From Hydractinia symbiolongicarpus (Eukaryota; Cnidaria; Hydrozoa; Anthoathecata; Hydractiniidae): a DNA stretch of 64,000 nt. Below, in pieces: positions 9,163 to 21,641 of this stretch (the first letter of the stretch is position 1; each line of letters opens with the position of its first letter). The notes under the pieces are model-generated. The model did no database searches, was not told where the DNA came from, and saw only the letters and a program-made list of their open reading frames with translations. The DNA lies in assembly GCF_029227915.1 (NCBI RefSeq), contig NC_079885.1, positions 16,069,001 to 16,133,000 on the forward strand, read 5' to 3'. Both the position numbers and the translations under genes were made by a program.

Positions 9163-9281
9163 AGCCTACGACACCGGGAGTTCCCAGGCGGTCCCCCATT
9201 CAAGTACTATCCCGGCCCGACGATGCTTAACTTCCGTGATCGGACGAGAACAGGTGTGTTCATCGTGGTATGGTCGTAGAC
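9163..9281 (-). rRNA. 5S rRNA: 5S ribosomal RNA gene (Z type)
   Basis: Full length, G82A in the C box, K flank. The upstream spacer lacks 5 bp, so the next unit is 564 bp away. Counterpart of 26974-27092; both have the private spacer variant TCTAAGGTAC. Confidence 0.96.
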
Positions 9282-9726
9282 AAACAAACGGGCAGATATC
9301 TACGATTTATTAGCACATTACATCGAAAATGGTTTAAACTTTAAAGGTCATATTTCTTGACTGGATCATCCGAAATAGGTCGTGTTTATGTGCATTTGAA
9401 ATCTCTTTTCAAGCGCTATCCATTAATTACGACAACCATGCGCTTTAAGATTTCCGGTAAAAAGTTCCAACGAAGGCAATCTAAGGTACTTTCAGACTTA
9501 ATTTTCATATGACAAAGTTAATTAGCAAATACATCGCCATTTTTTTTGTCTGACGCTCGTAATCCATTCATTTGCGACGTGGCGCATTTATTGCAGCCAG
9601 ATCGTAGCCGTTTTGAAGGGAAAGAAACTTCTAATCAAGTCCCTTACTTGATTTACTCAGTGGCTATTGCGTAAAAAAGATACGTCACAGTCGTAATGAT
9701 AAATAATGTAACGTGAAAAAGTCAAT

Positions 9727-9845
9727 AGCCTACGACACCGGGAGTTCCCAGGCGGTCCCCCATCCAAGTACTATCCCGGCCCGACGATGCTTAACTTCCG
9801 TGATCGGAGGAGAACAGGTGTGTTCATCGTGGTATGGTCGTAGAC
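9727..9845 (-). rRNA. 5S rRNA: 5S ribosomal RNA gene
   Basis: Full length with G37C in the loop of helix III. The R-like flank reads GTGTGCTT, shared with 28107-28225, which marks the two as related copies. Confidence 0.95.
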
Positions 9846-10295
9846 AAGCACACGGGCAGATATCTACGATTTATTAGCACATTACATCGAAAATGGTTCA
9901 AACTTTAAAGGTCATATTTCTTGACTGGGTGATCGGAAATAGGTCGTGTTTATGTGCATTTGAAAGCTCTTTTTAACCGCTATCGATTCGTTACGACAAT
10001 AATGCGCTTTAAGATTTCCGGTAAAATGTTCCAACGAAGGCAATCTAGGGTACTTGCCGACTTAATTTTCATATGACAAAGTTAATTAGCAAAGTAAGTA
10101 CATCGACATTTTATTTGTCTGACGCTCGTAATCCATTCATTTGCGACGTGGCGCATTTATTGCAGCAAGATTGTAGCCGTTTTGAAGGGAAAGAAACTTC
10201 TAATCATGTCCCTTACTTGATTTACTCAGCGGCTATTGCGTAAAAAAGATACGTCACAGTCGTAATGATAAATAATGTAACGTGAAAAAGTGAAT

Positions 10296-10414
10296 AGCCT
10301 ACGACACTGGGAGTTCCCAGGCGGTTCCCCATCCAAGTACTATCCCGGCCCGACGATGCTTAACTTCCATGATCGGACGAGAACAGGCGTGTTCATCGTG
10401 GTATGGTCGTAGAC
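10296..10414 (-). rRNA. 5S rRNA: 5S ribosomal RNA gene, variant copy
   Basis: Full length with K flank. It has A27G, C46T, G89A and G107A. C46T turns a G-C pair of helix III into G-U. The 3' flank reads ATTCAC before T5. The same four variants and flank occur at 30382-30500. Confidence 0.94.
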
Positions 10415-10864
10415 AAACAAACGGGCAGATATCTACGATTTATTAGCACATTATATCGAAAATGGTTCAAACTTTAAAGATCATAATTCTTGACTGGGTG
10501 ATCGGAAATAGTTTGTGTTTATGTGCATTTGAAAGCTCTTTTTAAGCGCTATCCATTAATTACAATAACCATGCGCTTTAAGATTTCCAGTAAAAAGTTC
10601 CAACGAAGGCAATCTAGGGTACTTTCAGACTTAATATTCATATGACAAAGTTAATTAGCAAATTAACTACATCGCCATTTTCTTTGTCTGACGCTCGTAA
10701 TCCATTCATTTGCGACGTGGCGCATTTATTGCAGCCAGATCGTAGCCGTTTTGAAGGGAAAGAAACTTCTAATCAAGTCCCTTACTTGATTTACTCAGCG
10801 GCTATGGCGTAAAAAAGATACGTCACAGTCGTAATGATAAATAATGTAACGTGAAAAAGTCAAT

Positions 10865-10983
10865 AGCCTACGACACCGGGAGTTCCCAGGCGGTCCCCCA
10901 TCCAAGTACTATCCCGGCCCGACGAGGCTTAACTTCCGTGATCGGACGAGAACAGCTGTGTTCATCGTGGTATGGTCGTAGAC
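10865..10983 (-). rRNA. 5S rRNA: 5S ribosomal RNA gene, variant copy
   Basis: Full length with K flank; C28G near helix III and A58C in the A box. Its upstream spacer is almost identical to those of 4964-5082 and 32658-32776. Confidence 0.95.
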
Positions 10984-11432
10984 AAACAAACGGGCAGATA
11001 TCTACGATTTATTAGCACATTACATCGAAAATGGTTTAAACTTTATAGGTCATATTTCTTGACTGGATCATCCGAAATAGGTCGTGTTTATGTGCATTTG
11101 AAAGCTCTTTTCAGGCGCTATCCATTAATTACGACAACCATGCGCTTTAAGATTTCCGGTAAAAAGGTCCAACGAAGGCAATCTAGGGTACTTACAGACT
11201 TAATTTTCATATGACAAAGTTAAGTAGCAAAGTAAGTACATCGACATTTTGTTTGTCTGACGCTCGTAATCCATTCATTTGCGACGTGGCGCATTTATTG
11301 CAGCCAGATCGTAGCCGTTTTGAGGGAAAGAAACTTCTAATCACGTCCCTTACTTGATTTACTCAGCGGCTATAGCGTAAAAAAGATACGTCACAGTCGT
11401 AATGATAAATAATGTAACGTGAAAAAGTCAAC

Positions 11433-11551
11433 AGCCTACGACACCGGGAGTTCCCAGGCGGTCCCCCATCCAAGTACTATCCCGGCCCGACGATGCTTAA
11501 CTTCCGCGATCGGACGAGAACAGGTGTGTTCATCGTGGTATGGTCGTAGAC
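11433..11551 (-). rRNA. 5S rRNA: 5S ribosomal RNA gene
   Basis: Full length with K flank and one change, A45G. The 3' flank has GTTGAC before T5. Confidence 0.96.
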
Positions 11552-12000
11552 AAACAAACGGGCAGATATCTACGATTTATTAGCACATTACATCGAAAAT
11601 GGTTTAAACTTTAAAGGTCATATTTCTTGACTGGGTGATCGGAAATAAGTCGTGTTTATGTGCATTTGAAAGCTCTTTTTAAGCGCTATCCATTATTTAC
11701 GACAACCATGCGCTTTAAGATTTCCGGTAAAAAGTTCCGACGAAGGCAATATAGGGTACTTTCAGATTTAATTTTCATATGACAAAGTTAATTAGCAAAT
11801 TAACTACATCGCCATTTTCTTTGTCTGACGCTCGTAATCCATTCATTTGCGACGTGGCGCATTTATTGCAGCCAGATCGTAGCCGTTTTGAGGGAAAGAA
11901 ACTTCTAATCACGTCCCTTACTTGATTTACTCAGCGGCTATAGCGTAAAAAAGATACGTCACAGTCGTAATGATAAATAATGTAACGTGAAAAAGTCAAT

Positions 12001-12119
12001 AGCCTACGACACCGGGAGTTCCCAGGCGGTGCCCCATCCAAGTACTATCCCGGCCCGACGATGCTTAACTTCCGTGATCGGACTAGAACAGGTGTGTTCA
12101 TCGTGGTATGGTCGTAGAC
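12001..12119 (-). rRNA. 5S rRNA: 5S ribosomal RNA gene
   Basis: Full length with R flank; C36A (loop of helix III) and G89C (C box). Confidence 0.95.
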
Positions 12120-12569
12120 AAGCATACGGGCAGATATCTACGATTTATTAGCACATTACATCGAAAATGGTTCAAATTTTAAAGGTCATATTTCTTGACT
12201 GGATGATCGGAAATAGGTCGTGTTTATGTGCATTTGAAAGCTCTTTTTAAGCGCTATCGATTCTGTACGACAATAATGCGCTTTAAGATTTCCGGTAAAA
12301 AGTTCCAACGAAGGCAATCTAGGGTACTTGCAGACTTAATTTTCATATGACAAAGTTATTTAGCAAAGCAACTACATCGCCATTTTCTTTGTCTGATGCT
12401 CGTAATCCATTCATTTGCGACGTGGCGCATTTATTGCAGCAAGATTGTAGCCGTTTTGAAGGGAAAGCAACTTCTAATCATGTCCCTTACTTGATTTACT
12501 CAGCGGCTATTGCGTAAAAAAGATACGTCACAGTCATAATGATAAATAATGTAACGTGAAAAAGTCAAT

Positions 12570-12688
12570 AGCCTACGACACCGGGAGTTCCCAGGCGGTC
12601 CCCCATTTAAGTACTATCCCGGCCCGACGATGCTTAACTTCCGTGATCGGACGAGAACAGGTGTGTTCATCGTGGTATGGTCGTAGAC
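12570..12688 (-). rRNA. 5S rRNA: 5S ribosomal RNA gene (Z type)
   Basis: Full length with K flank; G81A and G82A at the start of the C box. A 564-bp spacing follows upstream. The downstream spacer carries the Z mark CAGTCATAATG. Confidence 0.95.
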
Positions 12689-13133
12689 AAACAAACGGGC
12701 AGATATCTACGATTTATTAGCACATTACATCGAAAATGGTTTAAACTTTAAAGTTCATATTTCTTGACTGGATCATCCGAAATAGGTCGTGTTTATGTGC
12801 ATTTGAAAGCTCTTTTCAAGCGCTATCCATTAATTACGACAACCATGCGCTTTAAGATTTCCGGTAAAAAGTTCCAACGAAGGCAATCTAGGGTACTTTC
12901 AGACTTAATTTTCATATGATAAAGTTAATTAGCAAATACATCGCCATTTTCTTTGTCTGAAGTTAGTAATCTATTCATTTGCGACGTGGCGCATTTATTG
13001 CAGCCAGATTGTAGCCGTTTTGAAGGGAAAGAAACTTCTAATCACGTCCCTTACTTGATTTACTCAGCGGCTATAGCGTAAAAAAGATACGTCACAGTCG
13101 TAATGATAAATAATGTAACGTGAAAAAGTCAAT

Positions 13134-13252
13134 AGCCTACGACACCGGGAGTTCCCAGGCGGTGCCCCATCCAAGTACTATCCCGGCCCGACGATGCTTA
13201 ACTTCCGTGATCGGACGAGAACAGGTGTGTTCATCGTGGTATGGTCGTAGAC
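13134..13252 (-). rRNA. 5S rRNA: 5S ribosomal RNA gene (X type)
   Basis: Full length with K flank and G89C. The upstream spacer has TTACCGGTAAAAAG and GTTCCGACG in place of the usual bases. Confidence 0.96.
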
Positions 13253-13701
13253 AAACAAACGGGCAGATATCTACGATTTATTAGCACATTACATCGAAAA
13301 TGGTTTAAACTTTAAAGGTCATATTTCTTGACTGGGTGATCGGAAATAGGTCGTGTTTATGTGCATTTGAAAGCTCTTTTTAAGCGCTATCCATTATTTA
13401 CGACAACCATGCGCTTTAAGATTACCGGTAAAAAGTTCCGACGAAGGCAATATAGGGTACTTTCAGATTTAATTTTCATATGACAAAGTTAATTAGCAAA
13501 TTAACTACATCGCCATTTTCTTTGTCTGACGCTCGTAATCCATTCATTTGCGACGTGGCGCATTTATTGCAGCCAGATCGTAGCCGTTTTGAGGGAAAGA
13601 AACTTCTAATCACGTCCCTTACTTGATTTACTCAGCGGCTATAGCGTAAAAAAGATACGTCACAGTCGTAATGATAAATAATGTAACGTGAAAAAGTCAA
13701 T

Positions 13702-13820
13702 AGCCTACGAAACCGGGAGTTCCCAGGCGGTCCCCCATCCAAGTACTATCCCGGCCCGACGATGCTTAACTTCCGTGATCGGACGAGAACAGGTGTGTTC
13801 ATCGTGGTATGATCGTAGAC
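13702..13820 (-). rRNA. 5S rRNA: 5S ribosomal RNA gene (Y type), helix I variant
   Basis: Full length with R flank. C9T and G110T occur together and replace the C9-G110 pair at the inner end of helix I with a T-T (U-U) mismatch. Five other genes share both changes. Confidence 0.94.
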
Positions 13821-14270
13821 AAGCATACGGGCAGATATCTACGATTTATTAGCACATTACATCGAAAATGGTTCAAATTTTAAAGGTCATATTTCTTGAC
13901 TGGATGATCGGAAATAGGTCGTGTTTATGTGCATTTGAAAGCTCTTTTTAAGCGCTATCGATTCTGTACGACAATAATGCGCTTTAAGATTTCTGGTAAA
14001 AAGTTCCAACGAAGGCAATCTAGGGTACTTGCAGACTTAATTTTCATATGACAAAGTTATTTAGCAAAGCAACTACATCGCCATTTTCTTTGTCTGATGC
14101 TCGTAATCCATTCATTTGCGACGTGGCGCATTTATTGCAGCAAGATTGTAGCCGTTTTGAAGGGAAAGCAACTTCTAATCATGTCCCTTACTTGATTTAC
14201 TCAGCGGCTATTGCGTAAAAAAGATACGTCACAGTCATAATGATAAATAATGTAACGTGAAAAAGTCAAT

Positions 14271-14389
14271 AGCCTACGACACCGGGAGTTCCCAGGCGGT
14301 CCCCCATTTAAGTACTATCCCGGCCCGACGATGCTTAACTTCCGTGATCGGACGAGAACAGGTGTGTTCATCGTGGTATGGTCGTAGAC
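14271..14389 (-). rRNA. 5S rRNA: 5S ribosomal RNA gene (Z type)
   Basis: Repeat of 12570-12688 one 1,701-bp period on, with G81A and G82A, K flank and a 564-bp spacer upstream. Confidence 0.95.
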
Positions 14390-14834
14390 AAACAAACGGG
14401 CAGATATCTACGATTTATTAGCACATTACATCGAAAATGGTTTAAACTTTAAAGTTCATATTTCTTGACTGGATCATCCGAAATAGGTCGTGTTTATGTG
14501 CATTTGAAAGCTCTTTTCAAGCGCTATCCATTAATTACGACAACCATGCGCTTTAAGATTTCCGGTAAAAAGTTCCAACGAAGGCAATCTAGGGTACTTT
14601 CAGACTTAATTTTCATATGATAAAGTTAATTAGCAAATACATCGCCATTTTCTTTGTCTGAAGTTAGTAATCTATTCATTTGCGACGTGGCGCATTTATT
14701 GCAGCCAGATTGTAGCCGTTTTGAAGGGAAAGAAACTTCTAATCACGTCCCTTACTTGATTTACTCAGCGGCTATAGCGTAAAAAAGATACGTCACAGTC
14801 GTAATGATAAATAATGTAACGTGAAAAAGTCAAT

Positions 14835-14953
14835 AGCCTACGACACCGGGAGTTCCCAGGCGGTGCCCCATCCAAGTACTATCCCGGCCCGACGATGCTT
14901 AACTTCCGTGATCGGACGAGAACAGGTGTGTTCATCGTGGTATGGTCGTAGAC
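14835..14953 (-). rRNA. 5S rRNA: 5S ribosomal RNA gene (X type)
   Basis: Full length with K flank and G89C. Repeat of 13134-13252. Confidence 0.96.
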
Positions 14954-15402
14954 AAACAAACGGGCAGATATCTACGATTTATTAGCACATTACATCGAAA
15001 ATGGTTTAAACTTTAAAGGTCATATTTCTTGACTGGGTGATCGGAAATAGGTCGTGTTTATGTGCATTTGAAAGCTCTTTTTAAGCGCTATCCATTATTT
15101 ACGACAACCATGCGCTTTAAGATTACCGGTAAAAAGTTCCGACGAAGGCAATATAGGGTACTTTCAGATTTAATTTTCATATGACAAAGTTAATTAGCAA
15201 ATTAACTACATCGCCATTTTCTTTGTCTGACGCTCGTAATCCATTCATTTGCGACGTGGCGCATTTATTGCAGCCAGATCGTAGCCGTTTTGAGGGAAAG
15301 AAACTTCTAATCACGTCCCTTACTTGATTTACTCAGCGGCTATAGCGTAAAAAAGATACGTCACAGTCGTAATGATAAATAATGTAACGTGAAAAAGTCA
15401 AT

Positions 15403-15521
15403 AGCCTACGAAACCGGGAGTTCCCAGGCGGTCCCCCATCCAAGTACTATCCCGGCCCGACGATGCTTAACTTCCGTGATCGGACGAGAACAGGTGTGTT
15501 CATCGTGGTATGATCGTAGAC
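15403..15521 (-). rRNA. 5S rRNA: 5S ribosomal RNA gene (Y type), helix I variant
   Basis: Full length with R flank and linked C9T and G110T. Confidence 0.94.
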
Positions 15522-15970
15522 AAGCATACGGGCAGATATCTACGATTTATTAGCACATTACATCGAAAATGGTTCAAATTTTAAAGGTCATATTTCTTGA
15601 CTGGGTGATCGGAAATAGGTCGTGTTTATGTGCATTTGAAAGCTCTTTTTAAGCGCTATCGATTCTGTACGACAATAATGCGCTTTAAGATTTCCGGTAA
15701 AAAGTTCCAACGAAGGCAATATAGGGTACTTTCAGATTTAATTTTCATATGACAAAGTTAATTAGCAAATTAACTACATCGCCATTTTCTTTGTCTGACG
15801 CTCGTAATCCATTCATTTGCGACGTGGCGCATTTATTGCAGCCAGATCGTAGCCGTTTTGAGGGAAAGAAACTTCTAATCACGTCCCTTACTTGATTTAC
15901 TCAGCGGCTATAGCGTAAAAAAGATACGTCACAGTCGTAATGATAAATAATGTAACGTGAAAAAGTCAAT

Positions 15971-16089
15971 AGCCTACGAAACCGGGAGTTCCCAGGCGGT
16001 CCCCCATCCAAGTACTATCCCGGCCCGACGATGCTTAACTTCCGTGATCGGACGAGAACAGGTGTGTTCATCGTGGTATGATCGTAGAC
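15971..16089 (-). rRNA. 5S rRNA: 5S ribosomal RNA gene (second Y), helix I variant
   Basis: C9T and G110T with R flank. It is the extra Y unit that turns the trimer into a tetramer. Private spacer change GAAAATGTTTC near 16135. Confidence 0.94.
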
Positions 16090-16539
16090 AAGCATACGGG
16101 CAGATATCTACGATTTATTAGCACATTACATCGAAAATGTTTCAAATTTTAAAGGTCATATTTCTTGACTGGGTGATCGGAAATAGGTCGTGTTTATGTG
16201 CATTTGAAAGCTCTTTTTAAGCGCTATCGATTCTGTACGACAATAATGCGCTTTAAGATTTCCGGTAAAAAGTTCCAACGAAGGCAATCTAGGGTACTTG
16301 CAGACTTAATTTTCATATGACAAAGTTATTTAGCAAAGCAACTACATCGCCATTTTCTTTGTCTGATGCTCGTAATCCATTCATTTGCGACGTGGCGCAT
16401 TTATTGCAGCAAGATTGTAGCCGTTTTGAAGGGAAAGCAACTTCTAATCATGTCCCTTACTTGATTTACTCAGCGGCTATTGCGTAAAAAAGATACGTCA
16501 CAGTCATAATGATAAATAATGTAACGTGAAAAAGTCAAT

Positions 16540-16658
16540 AGCCTACGACACCGGGAGTTCCCAGGCGGTCCCCCATTTAAGTACTATCCCGGCCCGACGA
16601 TGCTTAACTTCCGTGATCGGACGAGAACAGGTGTGTTCATCGTGGTATGGTCGTAGAC
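16540..16658 (-). rRNA. 5S rRNA: 5S ribosomal RNA gene (Z type)
   Basis: Full length with K flank; G81A and G82A; 564-bp spacer upstream. Confidence 0.95.
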
Positions 16659-17103
16659 AAACAAACGGGCAGATATCTACGATTTATTAGCACATTACAT
16701 CGAAAATGGTTTAAACTTTAAAGGTCATATTTCTTGACTGGATCATCCGAAATAGGTCGTGTTTATGTGCATTTGAAAGCTCTTTTCAAGCGCTATCCAT
16801 TAATTACGACAACCATGCGCTTTAAGATTTCCGGTAAAAAGTTCCAACGAAGGCAATCTAGGGTACTTTCAGACTTAATTTTCATATGATAAAGTTAATT
16901 AGCAAATACATCGCCATTTTCTTTGTCTGACGTTCGTAATCTATTCATTTGCGACGTGGCGCATTTATTGCAGCCAGATTGTAGCCGTTTTGAAGGGAAA
17001 GAAACTTCTAATCACGTCCCTTACTTGATTTACTCAGCGGCTATGGCGTAAAAAAGATACGTCACAGTCGTAATGATAAATAATGTAACGTGAAAAAGTC
17101 AAT

Positions 17104-17222
17104 AGCCTACGACACCGGGAGTTCCCAGGCGGTGCCCCATCCAAGTACTATCCCGGCCCGACGATGCTTAACTTCCGTGATCGGACGAGAACAGGTGTGT
17201 TCATCGTGGTATGGTCGTAGAC
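17104..17222 (-). rRNA. 5S rRNA: 5S ribosomal RNA gene (X type)
   Basis: Full length with K flank and G89C. The downstream spacer reads GGCTATGGCG before the T6 run. Confidence 0.96.
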
Positions 17223-17671
17223 AAACAAACGGGCAGATATCTACGATTTATTAGCACATTACATCGAAAATGGTTTAAACTTTAAAGGTCATATTTCTTG
17301 ACTGGGTGATCGGAAATAGGTCGTGTTTATGTGCATTTGAAAGCTCTTTTTAAGCGCTATCCATTATTTACGACAACCATGCGCTTTAAGATTACCGGTA
17401 AAAAGTTCCGACGAAGGCAATATAGGGTACTTTCAGATTTAATTTTCATATGACAAAGTTAATTAGCAAATTAACTACATCGCCATTTTCTTTGTCTGAC
17501 GCTCGTAATCCATTCATTTGCGACGTGGCGCATTTATTGCAGCCAGATCGTAGCCGTTTTGAGGGAAAGAAACTTCTAATCACGTCCCTTACTTGATTTA
17601 CTCAGCGGCTATAGCGTAAAAAAGATACGTCACAGTCGTAATGATAAATAATGTAACGTGAAAAAGTCAAT

Positions 17672-17790
17672 AGCCTACGAAACCGGGAGTTCCCAGGCGG
17701 TCCCCCATCCAAGTACTATCCCGGCCCGACGATGCTTAACTTCCGTGATCGGACGAGAACAGGTGTGTTCATCGTGGTATGATCGTAGAC
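17672..17790 (-). rRNA. 5S rRNA: 5S ribosomal RNA gene (Y type), helix I variant
   Basis: Full length with R flank and linked C9T and G110T. Confidence 0.94.
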
Positions 17791-18239
17791 AAGCATACGG
17801 GCAGATATCTACGATTTATTAGCACATTACATCGAAAATGGTTCAAATTTTAAAGGTCATATTTCTTGACTGGGTGATCGGAAATAGGTCGTGTTTATGT
17901 GCATTTGAAAGCTCTTTTTAAGCGCTATCGATTCTGTACGACAATAATGCGCTTTAAGATTTCCGGTAAAAAGTTCCAACGAAGGCAATATAGGGTACTT
18001 TCAGATTTAATTTTCATATGACAAAGTTAATTAGCAAATTAACTACATCGCCATTTTCTTTGTCTGACGCTCGTAATCCATTCATTTGCGACGTGGCGCA
18101 TTTATTGCAGCCAGATCGTAGCCGTTTTGAGGGAAAGAAACTTCTAATCACGTCCCTTACTTGATTTACTCAGCGGCTATAGCGTAAAAAAGATACGTCA
18201 CAGTCGTAATGATAAATAATGTAACGTGAAAAAGTCAAT

Positions 18240-18358
18240 AGCCTACGAAACCGGGAGTTCCCAGGCGGTCCCCCATCCAAGTACTATCCCGGCCCGACGA
18301 TGCTTAACTTCCGTGATCGGACGAGAACAGGTGTGTTCATCGTGGTATGATCGTAGAC
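18240..18358 (-). rRNA. 5S rRNA: 5S ribosomal RNA gene (second Y), helix I variant
   Basis: Full length with R flank and linked C9T and G110T; repeats 15971-16089. Confidence 0.94.
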
Positions 18359-18808
18359 AAGCATACGGGCAGATATCTACGATTTATTAGCACATTACAT
18401 CGAAAATGGTTCAAATTTTAAAGGTCATATTTCTTGACTGGGTGATCGGAAATAGGTCGTGTTTATGTGCATTTGAAAGCTCTTTTTAAGCGCTATCGAT
18501 TCTGTACGACAATAATGCGCTTTAAGATTTCCGGTAAAAAGTTCCAACGAAGGCAATCTAGGGTACTTGCAGACTTAATTTTCATATGACAAAGTTATTT
18601 AGCAAAGCAACTGCATCGCCATTTTCTTTGTCTGATGCTCGTAATCCATTCATTTGCGACGTGGCGCATTTATTGCAGCAAGATTGTAGCCGTTTTGAAG
18701 GGAAAGCAACTTCTAATCATGTCCCTTACTTGATTTACTCAGCGGCTATTGCGTAAAAAAGATACGTCACAGTCATAATGATAAATAATGTAACGTGAAA
18801 AAGTCAAT

Positions 18809-18927
18809 AGCCTACGACACCGGGAGTTCCCAGGCGGTCCCCCATTCAAGTACTATCCCAGCCCGACGATGCTTAACTTCCGTGATCGGACGAGAACAGG
18901 TGTGTTCATCGTGGTATGGTCGTAGAC
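18809..18927 (-). rRNA. 5S rRNA: 5S ribosomal RNA gene (Z type), variant
   Basis: K flank; C68T in the intermediate element and G82A in the C box. The same pair of changes is at 21078-21196, one tetramer on. Confidence 0.95.
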
Positions 18928-19372
18928 AAACAAACGGGCAGATATCTACGATTTATTAGCACATTACATCGAAAATGGTTTAAACTTTAAAGGTCATATT
19001 TCTTGACTGGATCATCCGAAATAGGTCGTGTTTATGTGCATTTGAAAGCTCTTTTCAAGCGCTATCCATTAATTACGACAACCATGCGCTTTAAGATTTC
19101 CGGTAAAAAGTTCCAACGAAGGCAATCTAGGGTACTTTCAGACTTAATTTTCATATGACAAAGTTAATTAGCAAATACATCGCCATTTTCTTTGTCTGAC
19201 GCTCGTAATCTATTCATTTGCGACGTGGCGCATTTATTGCAGCCAGATTGTAGCCGTTTTGAAGGGAAAGAAACTTCTAATCACGTCCCTTACTTGATTT
19301 ACTCAGCGGCTGTAGCGTAAAAAAGATACGTCACAGTCGTAATGATAAATAATGTAACGTGAAAAAGTCAAT

Positions 19373-19491
19373 AGCCTACGACACCGGGAGTTCCCAGGCG
19401 GTGCCCTATCCAAGTACTATCCCGGCCCGACGATGCTTAACTTCCGTGATCGGACGAGAACAGGTGTGTTCATCGTGGTATGGTCGTAGAC
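19373..19491 (-). rRNA. 5S rRNA: 5S ribosomal RNA gene (X type), variant
   Basis: K flank; G85A and G89C in the C box. Duplicate at 21642-21760. Confidence 0.95.
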
Positions 19492-19940
19492 AAACAAACG
19501 GGCAGATATCTACGATTTATTAGCACATTACATCGAAAATGGTTTAAACTTTAAAGGTCATATTTCTTGACTGGGTGATCGGAAATAGGTCGTGTTTATG
19601 TGCATTTGAAAGCTCTTTTTAAGCGCTATCCATTATTTACGACAACCACGCGCTTTAAGATTTCCGGTAAAAAGTTCCGACGAAGGCAATATAGGGTACT
19701 TTCAGATTTAATTTTCATATGACAAAGTTAATTAGCAAATTAACTACATCGCCATTTTCTTTGTCTGACGCTCGTAATCCATTCATTTGCGACATGGCGC
19801 ATTTATTGCAGCCAGATCGTAGCCGTTTTGAAGGAAAGAAACTTCTAATCACGTCCCTTACTTGATTTACTCAGCGGCTATAGCGTAAAAAAGATACGTC
19901 ACAGTCGTAATGATAAATAATGTAACGTGAAAAAGTCAAT

Positions 19941-20059
19941 AGCCTACGACACCGGGAGTTCCCAGGCGGTCCCCCATCCAAGTACTATCCCGGCCCGACG
20001 ATGCTTAACTTCCGTGATCGGACGAGAACAGGTGTGTTCATCGTGGTATGGTCGTAGAC
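19941..20059 (-). rRNA. 5S rRNA: 5S ribosomal RNA gene, consensus copy
   Basis: Exact consensus with an R flank changed to GCATACAGGC (plus strand). It sits in a Y position but lacks C9T and G110T, which suggests conversion or an older Y form. Confidence 0.96.
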
Positions 20060-20508
20060 AAGCATACAGGCAGATATCTACGATTTATTAGCACATTACA
20101 TCGAAAATGGTTCAAATTTTAAAGGTCATATTTCTTGACTGGGTGATCGGAAATAGGTCGTGTTTATGTGCATTTGAAAGCTCTTTTTAAGCGCTATCGA
20201 TTCTGTACGACAATAATGCGCTTTAAGATTTCCGGTAAAAAGTTCCAACGAAGGCAATATAGGGTACTTTCAGATTTAATTTTCATATGACAAAGTTAAT
20301 TAGCAAATTAACTACATCGCCATTTTCTTTGTCTGACGCTCGTAATCCATTCATTTGCGACGTGGCGCATTTATTGCAGCCAGATCGTAGCCGTTTTGAG
20401 GGAAAGAAACTTCTAATCACGTCCCTTACTTGATTTACTCAGCGGCTATAGCGTAAAAAAGATACGTCACAGTCGTAATGATAAATAATGTAACGTGAAA
20501 AAGTCAAT

Positions 20509-20627
20509 AGCCTACGAAACCGGGAGTTCCCAGGCGGTCCCCCATCCAAGTACTATCCCGGCCCGACGATGCTTAACTTCCGTGATCGGACGAGAACAGG
20601 TGTGTTCATCGTGGTATGATCGTAGAC
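20509..20627 (-). rRNA. 5S rRNA: 5S ribosomal RNA gene (second Y), helix I variant
   Basis: Full length with R flank; last of the six copies with linked C9T and G110T. Confidence 0.94.
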
Positions 20628-21077
20628 AAGCATACGGGCAGATATCTACGATTTATTAGCACATTACATCGAAAATGGTTCAAATTTTAAAGGTCATATT
20701 TCTTGACTGGGTGATCGGAAATAGGTCGTGTTTATGTGCATTTGAAAGCTCTTTTTAAGCGCTATCGATTCTGTACGACAATAATGCGCTTTAAGATTTC
20801 CGGTAAAAAGTTCCAACGAAGGCAATCTAGGGTACTTGCAGACTTAATTTTCATATGACAAAGTTATTTAGCAAAGCAACTGCATCGCCATTTTCTTTGT
20901 CTGATGCTCGTAATCCATTCATTTGCGACGTGGCGCATTTATTGCAGCAAGATTGTAGCCGTTTTGAAGGGAAAGCAACTTCTAATCATGTCCCTTACTT
21001 GATTTACTCAGCGGCTATTGCGTAAAAAAGATACGTCACAGTCATAATGATAAATAATGTAACGTGAAAAAGTCAAT

Positions 21078-21196
21078 AGCCTACGACACCGGGAGTTCCC
21101 AGGCGGTCCCCCATTCAAGTACTATCCCAGCCCGACGATGCTTAACTTCCGTGATCGGACGAGAACAGGTGTGTTCATCGTGGTATGGTCGTAGAC
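21078..21196 (-). rRNA. 5S rRNA: 5S ribosomal RNA gene (Z type), variant
   Basis: Duplicate of 18809-18927, with C68T and G82A, K flank and a 564-bp spacer upstream. Confidence 0.95.
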
Positions 21197-21641
21197 AAAC
21201 AAACGGGCAGATATCTACGATTTATTAGCACATTACATCGAAAATGGTTTAAACTTTAAAGGTCATATTTCTTGACTGGATCATCCGAAATAGGTCGTGT
21301 TTATGTGCATTTGAAAGCTCTTTTCAAGCGCTATCCATTAATTACGACAACCATGCGCTTTAAGATTTCCGGTAAAAAGTTCCAACGAAGGCAATCTAGG
21401 GTACTTTCAGACTTAATTTTCATATGACAAAGTTAATTAGCAAATACATCGCCATTTTCTTTGTCTGACGCTCGTAATCTATTCATTTGCGACGTGGCGC
21501 ATTTATTGCAGCCAGATTGTAGCCGTTTTGAAGGGAAAGAAACTTCTAATCACGTCCCTTACTTGATTTACTCAGCGGCTGTAGCGTAAAAAAGATACGT
21601 CACAGTCGTAATGATAAATAATGTAACGTGAAAAAGTCAAT

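Larger units (their letters stand above)
12120..15521 (-). repeat. 1,701-bp trimer, two tandem copies
   Basis: Units of 569, 564 and 568 bp repeat as a trio. Private marks such as GAAGTTAGTAATC (near 12959 and 14660) and TGGATGATCGG recur exactly one period apart. Confidence 0.8.
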
